Below are positions 1-11,875 of a stretch of DNA of 64,000 bases, in pieces (position 1 is the first letter of the stretch; each line of letters opens with the position of its first letter). The notes under the pieces are model-generated. The model was not told the origin of the DNA. It did no database searches and saw only the letters and a list, made by a program, of their open reading frames with translations. The DNA is taken from NCBI RefSeq assembly GCF_022581195.2, contig NC_061469.1, positions 6,386,001 to 6,450,000 of the forward strand, given 5' to 3'. Source of the stretch: Helicoverpa zea. Its lineage: Eukaryota > Arthropoda > Insecta > Lepidoptera > Noctuidae. Both the position numbers and the translations under genes were made by a program.

Positions 1-1186
1 AAATTTAAAACGGTGCCATCTAAATTATTTTTTGAACATTATGTCAAAAATGATGACTTTAGTGGAACAATTACTTATCATTTAAAGTTACAGATGGAGT
101 TCATATCAGGATTTTTTCATAAACATAGTTTAGCTTATCTTCCACTAATGTGGTGGCCTTAAAACAAATTACTTTGAGTGAGTAGTATTAAGTAGACCTT
201 AATTATTTTTTCTGATGCAAAATATGTAAAATTAATCCTAGAAGAAATAAGGATCTATCTCTCGCAGGCGCTGCTAAGCGTGAGGTAGGTAATGTAGGAT
301 TCTGTAGCTTTAAAAACAAGCCCAGATACAAAGTGCAGATAAGAAATGGGAGCTTTCTCGATTTAATACCATACACACGTAAAATGCTTTATGCGTCTGA
401 AAACGTACAAATTACGCGCCGCATACCAGAGACAAGTTTACTTTCAACTTCTGATCGCAAATACACTGTTCATGATTACGAACAGTCTCAGTAAGACCCG
501 AGCCAAGTCTAAAAAAACACCTTTTATATAAAACTACGTTTGATGTCATTTAATCACAAAGACATAATTGTTCTCTGTTGCAAATCCTATCCACCTATAT
601 CCTATCCTAATCCAGAATGCATTGCAGGTGTGCATTGCACAAAAACCAATGGTATCCTATTCGAGAAGTCAAAAGACTTGACCTGCTAACGTCAGCTTCT
701 GCGCTAAGCAAGTGTTCTTAATAGTACCATCAGAATTACATTCATCGTTGAATGAGGTGATTAAATTTTCAGAAACCACAATAACAGTAGGAGCCAAAGC
801 GTATGATCGCTTCATAGAGCTCTGATTGGCCCCAGGTGACCAAGTCAGGTCTGATTTGTTTGTTCATCAGATCTTTGACAGTGTTTCGGTGGATACTTAC
901 TGTCGTCCTGTTTACGTGTGACACAAAATATGGTATATAAACGTCCTCCGCAATAGCGAAATTTTCCCGGTGTGCGGTAGTGACGCACAGTATACAACAC
1001 TTATGTTTCTTTTGATTTGCTGGCTCCACCAAGAAATGGCATATTGCGAGCGTACATTTTGAAAATCTTGGTAAAACTGCAGGTTTCAAGTACGAACACA
1101 TGAAGTGGACTCGCACAGATACGTACATTTTGCCTATTCGTGAACTATATAATGCAAACATTTCGGTGGAGTCCCGGCTTAGGCCA
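1..1186. other. non-coding, no gene seen
   Basis: AT-rich sequence without an ORF that has coding character or paired splice sites. The one open frame of note (minus strand, 769-1161) has no recognisable domain and its composition is like that of the surrounding non-coding DNA. It lies on the 3' side of the minus-strand exon at 19.3 kb and may be intron of that gene. Confidence 0.5.
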
Positions 1187-1741
1187 CCACATTAGGCGTG
1201 CGCGATCCTCGGGCGTGTGAGTAGCGCGGGCGCCGCGCGTGCGTCGCGAGCGCGTTGCGTGACCGTCGTGTTTTGCTGCCCTGCGGCATTTGCAGCACGC
1301 TCGCGGCTTGCACGCGCCGCTCTCCTCGACGTTTAAGGCCGCTGCCTCGAATTTTGCGGGCAGCGGGGCGGCAGCGGCGGCGGCGCGGGAGCGGCAGGAT
1401 CTTACGCGTATAATCAAATGGACCGGCCCTCGAATACAGCGGCGCGGGGAGCGGGCAACGAGCGGTGAGCTCCAGTCAAATGGTGACCGCCCGCGCCGAC
1501 GCCGCTGCCGCCCCGCTGCCCGCAAAATTAGAGGCAGCGGCCTAACTGCTAAGGCGTTTAGCGGGCGGCGGGGATAGCGGGCGAAGGGGTAAGAACGCAA
1601 CTCGAGCGCCGCGTGCTCGCCGCGAGCGCGTCGCTTGCACTCTTCACACATGCCGCAGGGCAGCAAAACGCGACGTTCACGCAGCGCGCTCGCGACGCCC
1701 GCGCTACTCACACGCCCGAGGATCACGCACGCCTAATGTGG
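1187..1741. mobile_element. GC-rich palindromic (foldback/MITE-like) element
   Basis: The block is very GC-rich in an AT-rich setting. Its ends are inverted copies: CCACATTAGGCGTGC at 1187 and its complement ending at 1741, with about 100 bp of near-perfect inverted match (1187-1293 against 1640-1741). A second, internal inverted pair (about 1340-1378 and 1500-1542, core TTTTGCGGGCAGCGGGGCGG) makes nearly the whole 555 bp self-complementary. I see no convincing target-site duplication. The two GC-rich ORFs across it (minus 1145-1726, plus 1290-1577) are by-products of composition. The superfamily is not assignable from what is visible. Confidence 0.7.
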
Positions 1742-1844
1742 GGTCAGCCTTATCATAGTGAGTAAGTGCACAGAAAATCCCCGTCATACAAGTGTTTCTC
1801 CCCAGTAGTGAAACTATCCTACCCTATGCGCCTGCTGATGATGA

Positions 1845-2075
1845 TGACTCATTTTATCATCCATCCAGCTATTCCCCAACTATGTTGGTGTTGGCTTCCA
1901 GTCACCGAATCTGTTTGAGTACCAATATTTTGCTTGGAGCGACTACCTATCTACCTATCTTCAATCCAGTCAACTACACAAGACGATATCCATGGTAAGA
2001 CTGACAGACTTTCTGGCTTCTGATTAGTCGCAGCAGCTGCAGAAAATGTACAAATGACAGCTTTGTCAGACTCAA
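1845..2075 (+). repeat. dispersed lepidopteran repeat, fragment
   Basis: The stretch includes 'ccccaactatgttggtgttg' followed by 'ttccagtcaccgaatctg', 'gagcgactacctatct' and 'actggcttctgattag'-like segments. I recognise this pattern as a high-copy interspersed repeat of moth genomes. The same family occurs in the opposite orientation at 11765-11875. It is degenerate and has no coding capacity. Confidence 0.5.
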
Positions 2076-2332
2076 AGCATATAGACATAGATTATAGCTG
2101 TTTCCTGTGAAAATTACTTACGCACCATACGTAATAATTTTCCAAATTGGCTGACTAGATCCAGAGATATTCACAACGTCACAAACTTTACTTCTTTTGT
2201 TTAGATAAATGGTCACATCCACAACACAACCTTGATCAATGAATCTATGCGACTGCTAAGTGCTAATCCTAATTATACTGTCACGTGAAAGAATGCACCT
2301 ACGGGATAAGTAGTATTTTGACTATTCTATAT

Positions 2333-2370
2333 TGCCCACGCAGACGAAGTTGCGGGCAACAGCTAGTTAA
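2333..2370 (+). repeat. 3' end of a dispersed repeat
   Basis: The short run 'cccacgcagacgaagt' followed by 'gcgggcaacagctagt' matches the usual 3' terminus of a common lepidopteran short interspersed repeat. The body is not recognisable upstream, so this is a truncated copy. Confidence 0.45.
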
Positions 2371-5300
2371 TAATAAATTAGAGCCATGAACATTATTAGA
2401 GGAAAGCAGACATTGCTTGCAACTTCAGGGAATACCAATAACCACCATGCCACCGATAAAGTCATATTTTTGCACAATGAAAATCACAATTAGGTACTAA
2501 TCACAGACTTTATCTTCACCATAAATATGGAGGCATTGGATAGGTCTGACAGTTCACCTTCAACATTTTGCATTTGTAGGTATATGTTGTCACAAAAAAA
2601 ATCGAATTATAGTACAAAACAAACGTGGTAAAGACAAACCTGTTGGTATTAATACTACCAATATTGAGCCAACGATCACGCACTAAAAATACCCATGAGT
2701 TAGTAAACAAACCCAATAGCTGACATAATTGTGTGACCTGGCGTAACAGCCAGTAAGTAATCGCTTAAGGTGTTAAGAAAATGGAAAGTTGTATTGCAAC
2801 GGCCGCGGCTGCACACCGGCGCAGGCGTCACCATTGTTCACATACGAACTAGCATGTAACGTAGCGTGTCATTGTGACTGATACCTATGAAACACCGTAA
2901 AAACCCAAACAATGCCTCTATTTGCCAATATAAGATGACGTTTATGAACCTTTGTGAGAACTAATCGCAGAAATTCACTCGTAATTTATGCAACCAGTAT
3001 GTATGGATGTGGAAAGCAATCAGGTTAGGAAAGTTGAAGGAAATCGTATAAAAATTACAGGTTAGGTACTGTTCACTTTCACGTCCTCACAAGTCGTTAA
3101 GGCGACGATTAAATTGGTATGCACTTGATGGTCGTAATTGAATTTAACGGAGCTATGAAATTGTACAATTAAAAGTTATCACCAGTCTCGAACGAAACAT
3201 CGAGAACTCGAAACTTCTCACGTCCGTAGAATTCCAAATACGTGAAGTGTCAGAGATGTCCTAGGTCCGATAGGTGATGCCGACATCAAATAAACGCCAG
3301 TTACATTACAAACAGACGCACCGGAAAGTGAACATACAGAATATCGGTCACTTATTTACATAGCTGTAAAGCAACATCAAATTAACAATGATACCTTATC
3401 TATTGCTAATGAAAGTGTAAGTTAATGAGAACTTGGCAACAGACGCCTTTGTTTTGATACGCTAATTAGGTTACTCTCTAGCGAACAATACAAACGTGAA
3501 CCTTATGTACACTCATACAGGCTGTAAACATCAACTGTTTAGACATCTGAGAACAGTATCAAATTCAGTAAACAATATAATAGAAATAGAGCGTCAAAAT
3601 AGCAACTGAGTTTTATTTTGTTCAGTATTGTATTACATGAAAGTCCAGGAAATTAATTCTACTTCTAATTTGCAAATTGAATAAGCCTTGGATACAATTT
3701 AAACACTAAACGAGTCAATCGTATATGTATTACGAATGTTCTGTAACAATAAAATTGACCAATTTTACTAATTGGTCGTGGTGTGACCAATTAACAATGA
3801 TTTGTTCTGTGTCAATTGCTTTGAGGTCACAGGGAAATCACAGTTTAAAATGTAAACACTTAACTTTTTGGTTGATTGGGAAGGATTTTACAATGAATAA
3901 TTCGATACACATGTTGTAGAACTGATACGCGTTACCGAGTGACATAAGCACTATGAAATAGATAATGTAACTATAGATTAGGAAACAGACATCGACGCTA
4001 TCGGAGACGATTGTTAACGAAATAAATTACAAATTAACACTTGTAAATGTTATCTAATATAGTTTATTGATTACTAAATTAATTGGATAAGACAAAATTA
4101 ATACAAGAATCGAACTAGCTGGTGCTGAAAAGTGTAATGCACTTGGTCTTAGATGGGTTTTATCTCTGACCGCGACGTAACTGTAATAGACTTTTTGTGA
4201 CAAAACTGCAACGATAAGTTGTTAGCCGATTTTGTACGCAGTATTGTCACGGACATTAGGAGATATTTTATCTGGTTCATCGGTTAAGGTCGCTTGTAGT
4301 GCAGCAGTTATCATCTCGGAGTGACTTTGTAGGTCTTTTAGAACTACGTCGTGAATCATTCTGTAAAGTACAAAGTTTATTCTTAATCGCCTGGTCATCG
4401 TTATTATCATAATCTTGTAATACTGTAACCTAGTGTTAACCTAATGTTTCATTAGTTACCATCAACTATGCTGTCGAATGACCAAAATTGGATTTGTTCC
4501 CTTTGAAGAGGTATTAATGAAAGAGCTGATTGACGGGAACTTTATTATTTAATACATTGAAAAGGTCAACGTGCAAACCAATGCCGGACACTGTTTTTTG
4601 TTAGTTCACTATCATTGTAATTTTTTGCTTCGTCCACCTTTACCGGCAGATACACTTTAACACACATTATTATTTTGATATCATAGGTCTGCTCCCAGTT
4701 CTAATTATATTTTAATGGTAAATTGTAGGAGGTTCTATGTAAATGGACAGCGTTTATAGATTTATTTAGAACGTTTTATTCTGATACTCGTATTTCTTGT
4801 TTATTTTAAATGATCGCTTTCTTATTTTTGCACGTACCTACGTGTCTATTCTGGAACAGGTTTGGTTTTATCCATTTTTATTAAAGGCATGTCTTTAATG
4901 GACTTACATCTAAGGATGGCTTGATATGCATCATGCTTAACTAATTTATTCAAGTCTTATCTCTGTATGTTGTATGTGTAATCCTCTAACTATTTGATAG
5001 CAGAGTACAAATAGCAACAAATATTAACTTTGGGTTTCGTGGCCCGAGAATATTTGTCATTATTTATTCACCCTTCACTTGTCGTGCATTTAATCGATTA
5101 CAATATAATGGGCACTGCAATTGTTAATACACAATTTATTGTTCCATTTAGCAACTTTAACGAAACTGTAGGCACCATATTCGGTTTTATTGCAAATTGC
5201 GAGCTTTCAATCGATTTTGCCACAATAAAGTTAAGTCATTGTACATGTAAACAATCATTAAATTGTTTACTTAATAAACTAATTTATAAACTCATTAATT

Positions 5301-8300
5301 CTGAAGAAGTCATTTGCTATCAGAATCGGGGTCAGACATAAATTAGAAATATAATAAAATTTTATGATGACGGATTGACGACAGAAGTGAGTCACCGTAT
5401 TTTGACTCGATTAAGGATGTGTCAACACTGAACACATCTCGTAAGCAAGAAGCGAAACGTGCACTTCCCGATGATCGATTATAATCGATGACAGAGTGAA
5501 TGACGATTACAATCGAGTTGTTATGTTACATGAGGACTATGTAATCAAGTTGGATTCCATTCATGTGTTCGCTATGCGTAAAGTGCGTTGCTACTGACTG
5601 GGTACTGAGTAACCACAGTACCTTGACATAGCAAACATCCGTTGACACCCGAGATGATGATGATATGCAGAATGCAGAATGCACATTCACTGACATTGTA
5701 GAACGTTATGTAATTTATTATATATTATGTAAAGACTGTTTTAATAAGGCGTTAACTGTTTACTTGTGGTAATCAGAAGTACGTTGTGAAAAACGATTGC
5801 AGTGCAGAATATTATTTTAGAATTGATTACATAATTATATGCTATCTGTTTACGTTTACACAAATCACCAAAATAAGGCTTGAAGTTTTCATTTGTACCT
5901 AATAACTGAAGTGAAATATTTGTCCTAGTAATCATATCTTACTAGAGTATGAAAAGTAGTTTCCCGAGGGAAAATCTTAAATAAGAACTTACAGAATGAA
6001 TGAAAATATTTTTTGTGCAAAAAAATTACCTACACAGTTATTTAACTGTCAATGTCTTCCACTCTGTTAGTGAGCGCGTTAACTTTCACTAGTTAGCAAT
6101 TCAGTGTTTGTTTTAAGTAAATTTTGTCAAAAAATCAAGTACGTAAGCCAGTATTTCATCTATTATCTCTCATATTTAACTAATGTTTATCTATTATATA
6201 AAGTTTTTAATGAAAATTGAACACGTTCAGCGTAGGTTGCATGACAATCAACAGATAAAGGTCTATCAATTAAGTATGACGAGTTGACCTCGAATTACGA
6301 CAGCCTCCGTCTATCAGACAATACCTAGTAAAAGGAAAATAGTCAGCGATTGTGTGAACTATTGTTTTCATGTTTAACTAACATTATTTACGGACTGCAA
6401 CAGTCTTGGACAAATTCGATAGGTGCAGTAAGTATTTAGTCATTATGATGTTAACGAAAGCCAAATTATATGATTTGAAATAGTCCCTGAAATAACTAGG
6501 TACGTTGTTTGACTAGTTAAATGGATTAAGTTTTAAATGATCTATGCTTTCTACATAGTATTCTTTATTAGAATGCAATACAACCCTCCCTCCAACGCTT
6601 CTGCTCTGATGCTCTAGCTAGAGATTCCAAAAATAAATGTTACATCAAACCTCTTCAGACGAAATGTAGGCCTGATACCTTCTTAGATATTTCACAAGTC
6701 CTCGCACCCATTAGTTCTTATGCTTTGTATGCTTTTCAACATAAACTATGCTCAGTATCGGAAACCTTATGAAACAAAACTCACATAAGACATAATACGT
6801 GCCTTATGTTATCGTTTTATCATAAAATATCTATTGAGCAGTAATTAGACGATAGGTCACTAGACGTACAATTACCTATTGTCTTTGAAATCAACCAGGG
6901 ACAAACTAATATAATATGTAGGTACTTATACTGGCATGGTTAGCTGCATCCAGTTAGACTGGAAACTGACACCATGTTATTCAAGCATTGAAATAGTTGA
7001 TTGACAGGTACTTAGATGGAACTTCGTACTTGGCGATCAGATCTATTAGATTTGGGTCAGAGCTGCGGAGCTATTTCGCTGTACCTAAATACCTAATAGC
7101 TATCGCTTACACTAATCTGGTAGGTTGCAGCAACGCATATGCAGCACCTAACCAGGTTTTTATACATAATTTAACAACAAAACGGTGTAATGATGAAAAT
7201 GATCTAAAAAACACTGAAACATATTAGCAGTCAAAATTATAAGTACTTAACAGTAAACTTTGGGTCAGGGGTTGATAAACTGTAAACAGTAGAGAAACGG
7301 TAACAGTTGAGACGTGCCGATCCCAAATTATGCCTGTAAATTGCTAAACAATAACCTATGACAATGTTAAAACGTAATAGTCTAAATAATAATCTATTCG
7401 GCTCGCCTATTTCCGTACCGTAGAGATAAACATACGAACACTAGCCTGTGTCTACATTGTTCCTTTCGGAGAACGCTACAATGGCCGGCATGACGCCAAT
7501 GAAACGAAAATGAAAAATGTTTGTTACAGTACTGTGTGCTCATTTTATTTCATACCTAATCTCTTGTCACAGTATTCCGTTTCAGATCATTATGTAGCTA
7601 CATGTACACGTTCAATAGCTTTATAGTTATTCCGGATAACGCCAAGTCGCAATAACCATGATTCATGATGTATGAAGAGAGAGTTTCTTTCACTCGGCGC
7701 GATTAGTTCGTTTCCGCAATCGTTTGCCATCAAGCCATCGATGATTCTAGAACTATGTGATGTAAATAGTTAGAATAGTTACCCACATTAAGTACTAACC
7801 ATGATGATATTGTCTGCCTTCTATAGGACAATAGGCTTGTACCCTTGCATAATGTGTATGCACATACTTCGATATAGATATATAAATAATACAGTAGTGC
7901 AGTGCTAACCTTAAGCCTACATTCTACAAGATATCGCATATCGATATTGTTAGCGCAATGGTAGTGTAACGTTCTCAAGGAAAACAAGTAGTGCAAAGAG
8001 AATAGAAATCTGAGCCTTCGGAACAAAATTGTATGTTCTGTTCATACTAAAGGCAAACCAAAACTTTTTGAATGAACACATTAATTTATTTTTGCTACAT
8101 TTTCCTGAAATATTTGTTTTATGTGCATTGAAAAGGAGCGGTGTATTATTGAGTATTCTACGGCGCCAAGAACAGAATCCAGTCTGTGATGTAGACGCCG
8201 AAATAAATTCAGTTTTAGAACATACTACACAACATCATTTAATTTTATGAATGAAATGTAGTTCAAATCCAACAGAAATATGATTTACCGAGCTATGAGT

Positions 8301-9019
8301 TCATTCATTGATATTGAGGTTGTACAAACAAACTAAAACACAGTTGTAGGTAAAAGAAACATTGATATACTCGGCTTTTCAAATAGATTAGATAATATTT
8401 ATGGAACCGAAACTAGAGTAATACAAAAATAGTTTCTTAAAATAGTAGTGGGGTCGCGAGAAACGGAAACAAAGTCTTTAAAGTAAATATATCAATTTTC
8501 ATCCTTTGTTTATCTTTTGTTATGATTTTCGGGAAAGTTTAAAGTAGCCAGGAAAACCGTTCACTCACAGGAACGTCAGTGTTCAGCTCTTAAATTAGAT
8601 GTAAATTAGCTTGTTTTACAAAAAAAAAAATAATACTAGTCAACAGAAAACTGAATCCTGAACTAAACCTTAGCAATAAAAACAAAATAAAATTGCATCA
8701 GACTCGATACATAATTACGACATCTCAATACGAAAATGTCAAGAAATAAACCTCGCAATTTGACTTTATTACTTGTTAGGCCTTGTATGCCAAAACAGCG
8801 CACATTGATCACTTCCTGAACCAACAGACGTGCCAAAGCAAATAGCGATCACTCGATAGCTGCGGATACCAATAAACCGATCCATCCGTTGTTTTCGATT
8901 AGAAATTGGACTTGAAGCTAACAAATAAATAAATAAGCCAATTATTTCTTGCTTTTACATATTTACAAGTTTATGTTATTTTTATAGTAATGTAAAGGTT
9001 TATTCAGCAAGGACCCCGA
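2371..9019. other. non-coding, no gene seen
   Basis: About 6.6 kb of AT-rich DNA. I looked at the open frames at plus 5030-5341, minus 4222-4410, minus 7730-8026 and plus 8029-8250. None has a domain, a motif or matching splice sites. The likeliest explanation is a long intron or intergenic DNA left of the minus-strand exon at 19279-19560. Confidence 0.45.
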
Positions 9020-9330
9020 TTTGAGTAATGGCGTCCTCCAAAGATGATACGTCTCGATCTTGCGATGAGACAGGCCAGCTTGGACCGGCTGTTCTTCTGA
9101 AATCATCTTCTCACCTGGTTAATGGCCTACCTCGGCTTCTCTTGCCCGCCAGACCCTTCCATGGCTTGTCACTCTTGTCACTCTCGCGATCCATCTTTCA
9201 TCTTTATGTCTCGCGACATGGCCAGCCCATTTCCATTTAAGTTGCAGTGCATGTAATATCGCTGTTTTTGTCAAAACTTGAAAATAAACTACGAAGCTAA
9301 TGTCAAAATTGGATCTCCAATGGCACAAAA
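9020..9330 (-). pseudogene. LINE reverse-transcriptase C-terminal fragment (RTE-like), decayed
   Basis: Read on the minus strand, the sequence gives a 'LKWKWAGHVARHKDERW' segment, the hallmark that follows the reverse transcriptase domain in many insect LINE ORFs (typically K-W-x-W-A-G-H-x-A-R). It continues with degenerate in-frame and frameshifted sequence down to about 9020. It lacks the reverse transcriptase catalytic core and the 3' tail, so it is a dead 5'-truncated relic. Which LINE clade it belongs to is inferred. Confidence 0.6.
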
Positions 9331-11764
9331 TAGCATGGATCGGTTATTGTAATCGGCAGTAGATCAACAAACTCCGTGTTACAATCGCGAGTGAACAGCG
9401 GAACGCTATGGGAAGCGTTCTCACATTCGCGGCGGCTTCGCATTTCACTTTCTTGCAATTAGGCCGAGCTGCCTAATTACTGCGGGTAATGATAACCTGA
9501 CTCGGCTTACTGGCTCCCGTGTCAACAAGCGTGTTACTCGCTTGAATTGTGTGTCGTTGTGTGATACAAAGTGTTAATGTGTTGTAATAACAAGGATATA
9601 TTTAGTCATTCAGAATCGGTTAAAATCAGAAACTTTCGTAAATTTTAGCCAGTGACTATCAGCATTCCAGAAATTCTCCTAGACAAAACATTAATTCCCA
9701 TCTGTTTAAATGTTGTAACATTAACAGATTTTACGCCACGTTTTTGTCAGATCAAAGAATATCCATGAGAAATCAAGATCTGAAGTCAAAGTCAGTGGAA
9801 GCAGCCAAAACAGTGCATAACAGTGCATTGCTCATTAAATCTTCGATTTGTTGATGGCAGCTACTAATGTACGTTGCCGTACCCCTGGCCAAATTGTTCG
9901 TAGACAGCCTTGCTTTACAACATTCGTAGTTTATGTTAATGGCAGTAAGTAACACAACCCGTTGACCGAGAAGGACATTACTGTGTACGACTGTACGCCA
10001 TTCTCTTGGCTAATTGCATAACTGTACCATCCTTACGGTGTGTCGTATTGACGCGAACATCTGTGTGATACTTTACGATGCCATGATGAGAATAATAGAA
10101 CAGCTCGCTAGACCAGCAAACATGACTACGAAGGGTTTAATCAATATGACACACATAATAAGAACCAGGCCGTTTTAAAAATGTAATGCATCAAAAGTAA
10201 CATTCCACCAAAAATTAACACGTCTTTCAACTTAAAATTTTCAGCTTGATTCGTAACAGATTTATGACAACTTCAAGGAAAAATTTCGCTTGAATACTTG
10301 CGGTGTTGAAGCGCAATTTATTGTTTGGTATTCGGGACTATAACGTGTGACCCAAAACTGCCTCGGTGAGTTTTCATTATGTCAAAAGACAGTAACAGAC
10401 GCCCGTGTCAACTTTCTCCGAGCGATCTATTTCAGTCCACGCGGCATCATTTTTTAATCATTCTGTAAACGGGGCGCGGACATCTGGGAAAACATGACTG
10501 TCTAGATTTTTACTGTGCGCTATGACAACACGGAATATATTCACAAGTATTTATGTAATTGTCATTGAAATGCTAATGTTTTCAGTTTATCGACTGGTTG
10601 AATGATGAGAGAATAATGTGCGTCAAGCGACTTTCACACAAACGGCGGCCATCATCCACTTGGTAAGTATTGGAAAGGGTAAACAAACGTGCAAATCACG
10701 TACGAGATACTATGATCGTTATGTGTGTTGTTTAAAATATCTCACATGTGTATTACAACGCTGAAGAAACTGCATATTTATTTGTTTACAAATAGGTATT
10801 ATTACATTGAATAAACATAATAAAAGTACGTAAGCCATTCGTTTTATTATTTATGAATCCGGTATAAATTCTTGCGGTAGGTTGATGCAGAAAAATGTTG
10901 CTTCACTCTCCTCGAGATTAATCGTCTCTCAGAAAAGTTAAAATGCTTTTTAAGATGACATGAAAATAATTAACATACAAAACGAACGTCAACGAACATG
11001 AACATTTAATACTTTTGATCTAAACGTTCTGCAAGCACTAAGATTAGGATTTAGTTCAATGTCATACAGTCACCTATCACTTCCTATTATTACAAATATT
11101 GTACTGAGATATATTGCAAATCGTGTCGCCGGTGCCCCTGAACACCGTTCAGTCGCCAACAACAGAGATTTTACGCTTTATTTAACATCAAAGAGTTTCC
11201 TCTCGATTAGTTCAGTAATCGATTATGTTGATACCTATTCTAGAGCTATTCTTATTCAGCATTGCCTCATATTCTCATGAGCGAAGTTTGCATGCTTACA
11301 CGAGTAATTAATTGACCATAAAACATATATCTTCACATATAATCTGCGCGAGAATTTGCAGCAAAAAATGCAAAAATAATTGCTAATCTTCAATTTACAT
11401 GAAGTTTTGCTGTCAAAATAGTCTCATCTTTTAAAAATGCTGTCGTGTTGAATTTATTTGTTGCTAGAATATCTATTAAATAATTTAATATAGGTTGTCT
11501 GTTTTAGATTTTATGATATGTCAAAAAAGTTCTACTTACGTAAAACGTAAAGTACTCACATAAAACTTGTTAGGTAATCTCTGAACTTTTAAAAAGTTGA
11601 TACATATCCACTTTGGTGAGATAGAAGACACCGGACCGAAATACTGGAAAGTGTAATTTTACGCGACCTTTGATTATTAACCTTACAAAGACAGGAAAAT
11701 GTTAAGTGGAAAAGAGGATATTGCTGGCAATAAAAAATCAGTACTTAGGTACTTACTAATATCG
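9331..11764. other. non-coding, no gene seen
   Basis: AT-rich DNA without supported exons or recognisable repeats; only short chance ORFs. Confidence 0.4.
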
Positions 11765-11875
11765 GATTGCCCAGGTAACTATGTTGAGGAGGCGGATAGG
11801 CAGTCGCACTATGTAAAACACTGGTACTCCGAACGAATGAGCCGACCCCAACACAGTTGGGAAAAGACTAGACAG
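11765..11875 (-). repeat. dispersed lepidopteran repeat, fragment (reverse)
   Basis: The segments 'ttgaggaggcggataggcag', 'aaaacactggtactcc' and 'ccgaccccaacacagttggg' are the reverse complement of the family seen at 1845-2075. The open frame crossing it (11699-11887) is repeat sequence, not a gene. Confidence 0.5.

Noticed and set aside
1145..1726. 193-codon minus-strand ORF
   Set aside because: It lies wholly in the GC-rich palindromic element; Arg/Ala-rich composition follows from GC content and the inverted structure, and there is no domain.
4222..4410. Minus-strand ORF with a protein-like ending (LKDLQSHSEMITAALQ)
   Set aside because: A TTTACAG acceptor precedes it, but no usable donor follows in the same frame and no family is recognised. 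It could be an exon of the 19.3-kb gene, but support is too weak.
5030..5341. 103-codon plus-strand ORF
   Set aside because: It starts at TTG, is AT-rich with hydrophobic low-information sequence, and has no neighbours or motifs; a chance ORF of that length is unremarkable in a 64-kb window.
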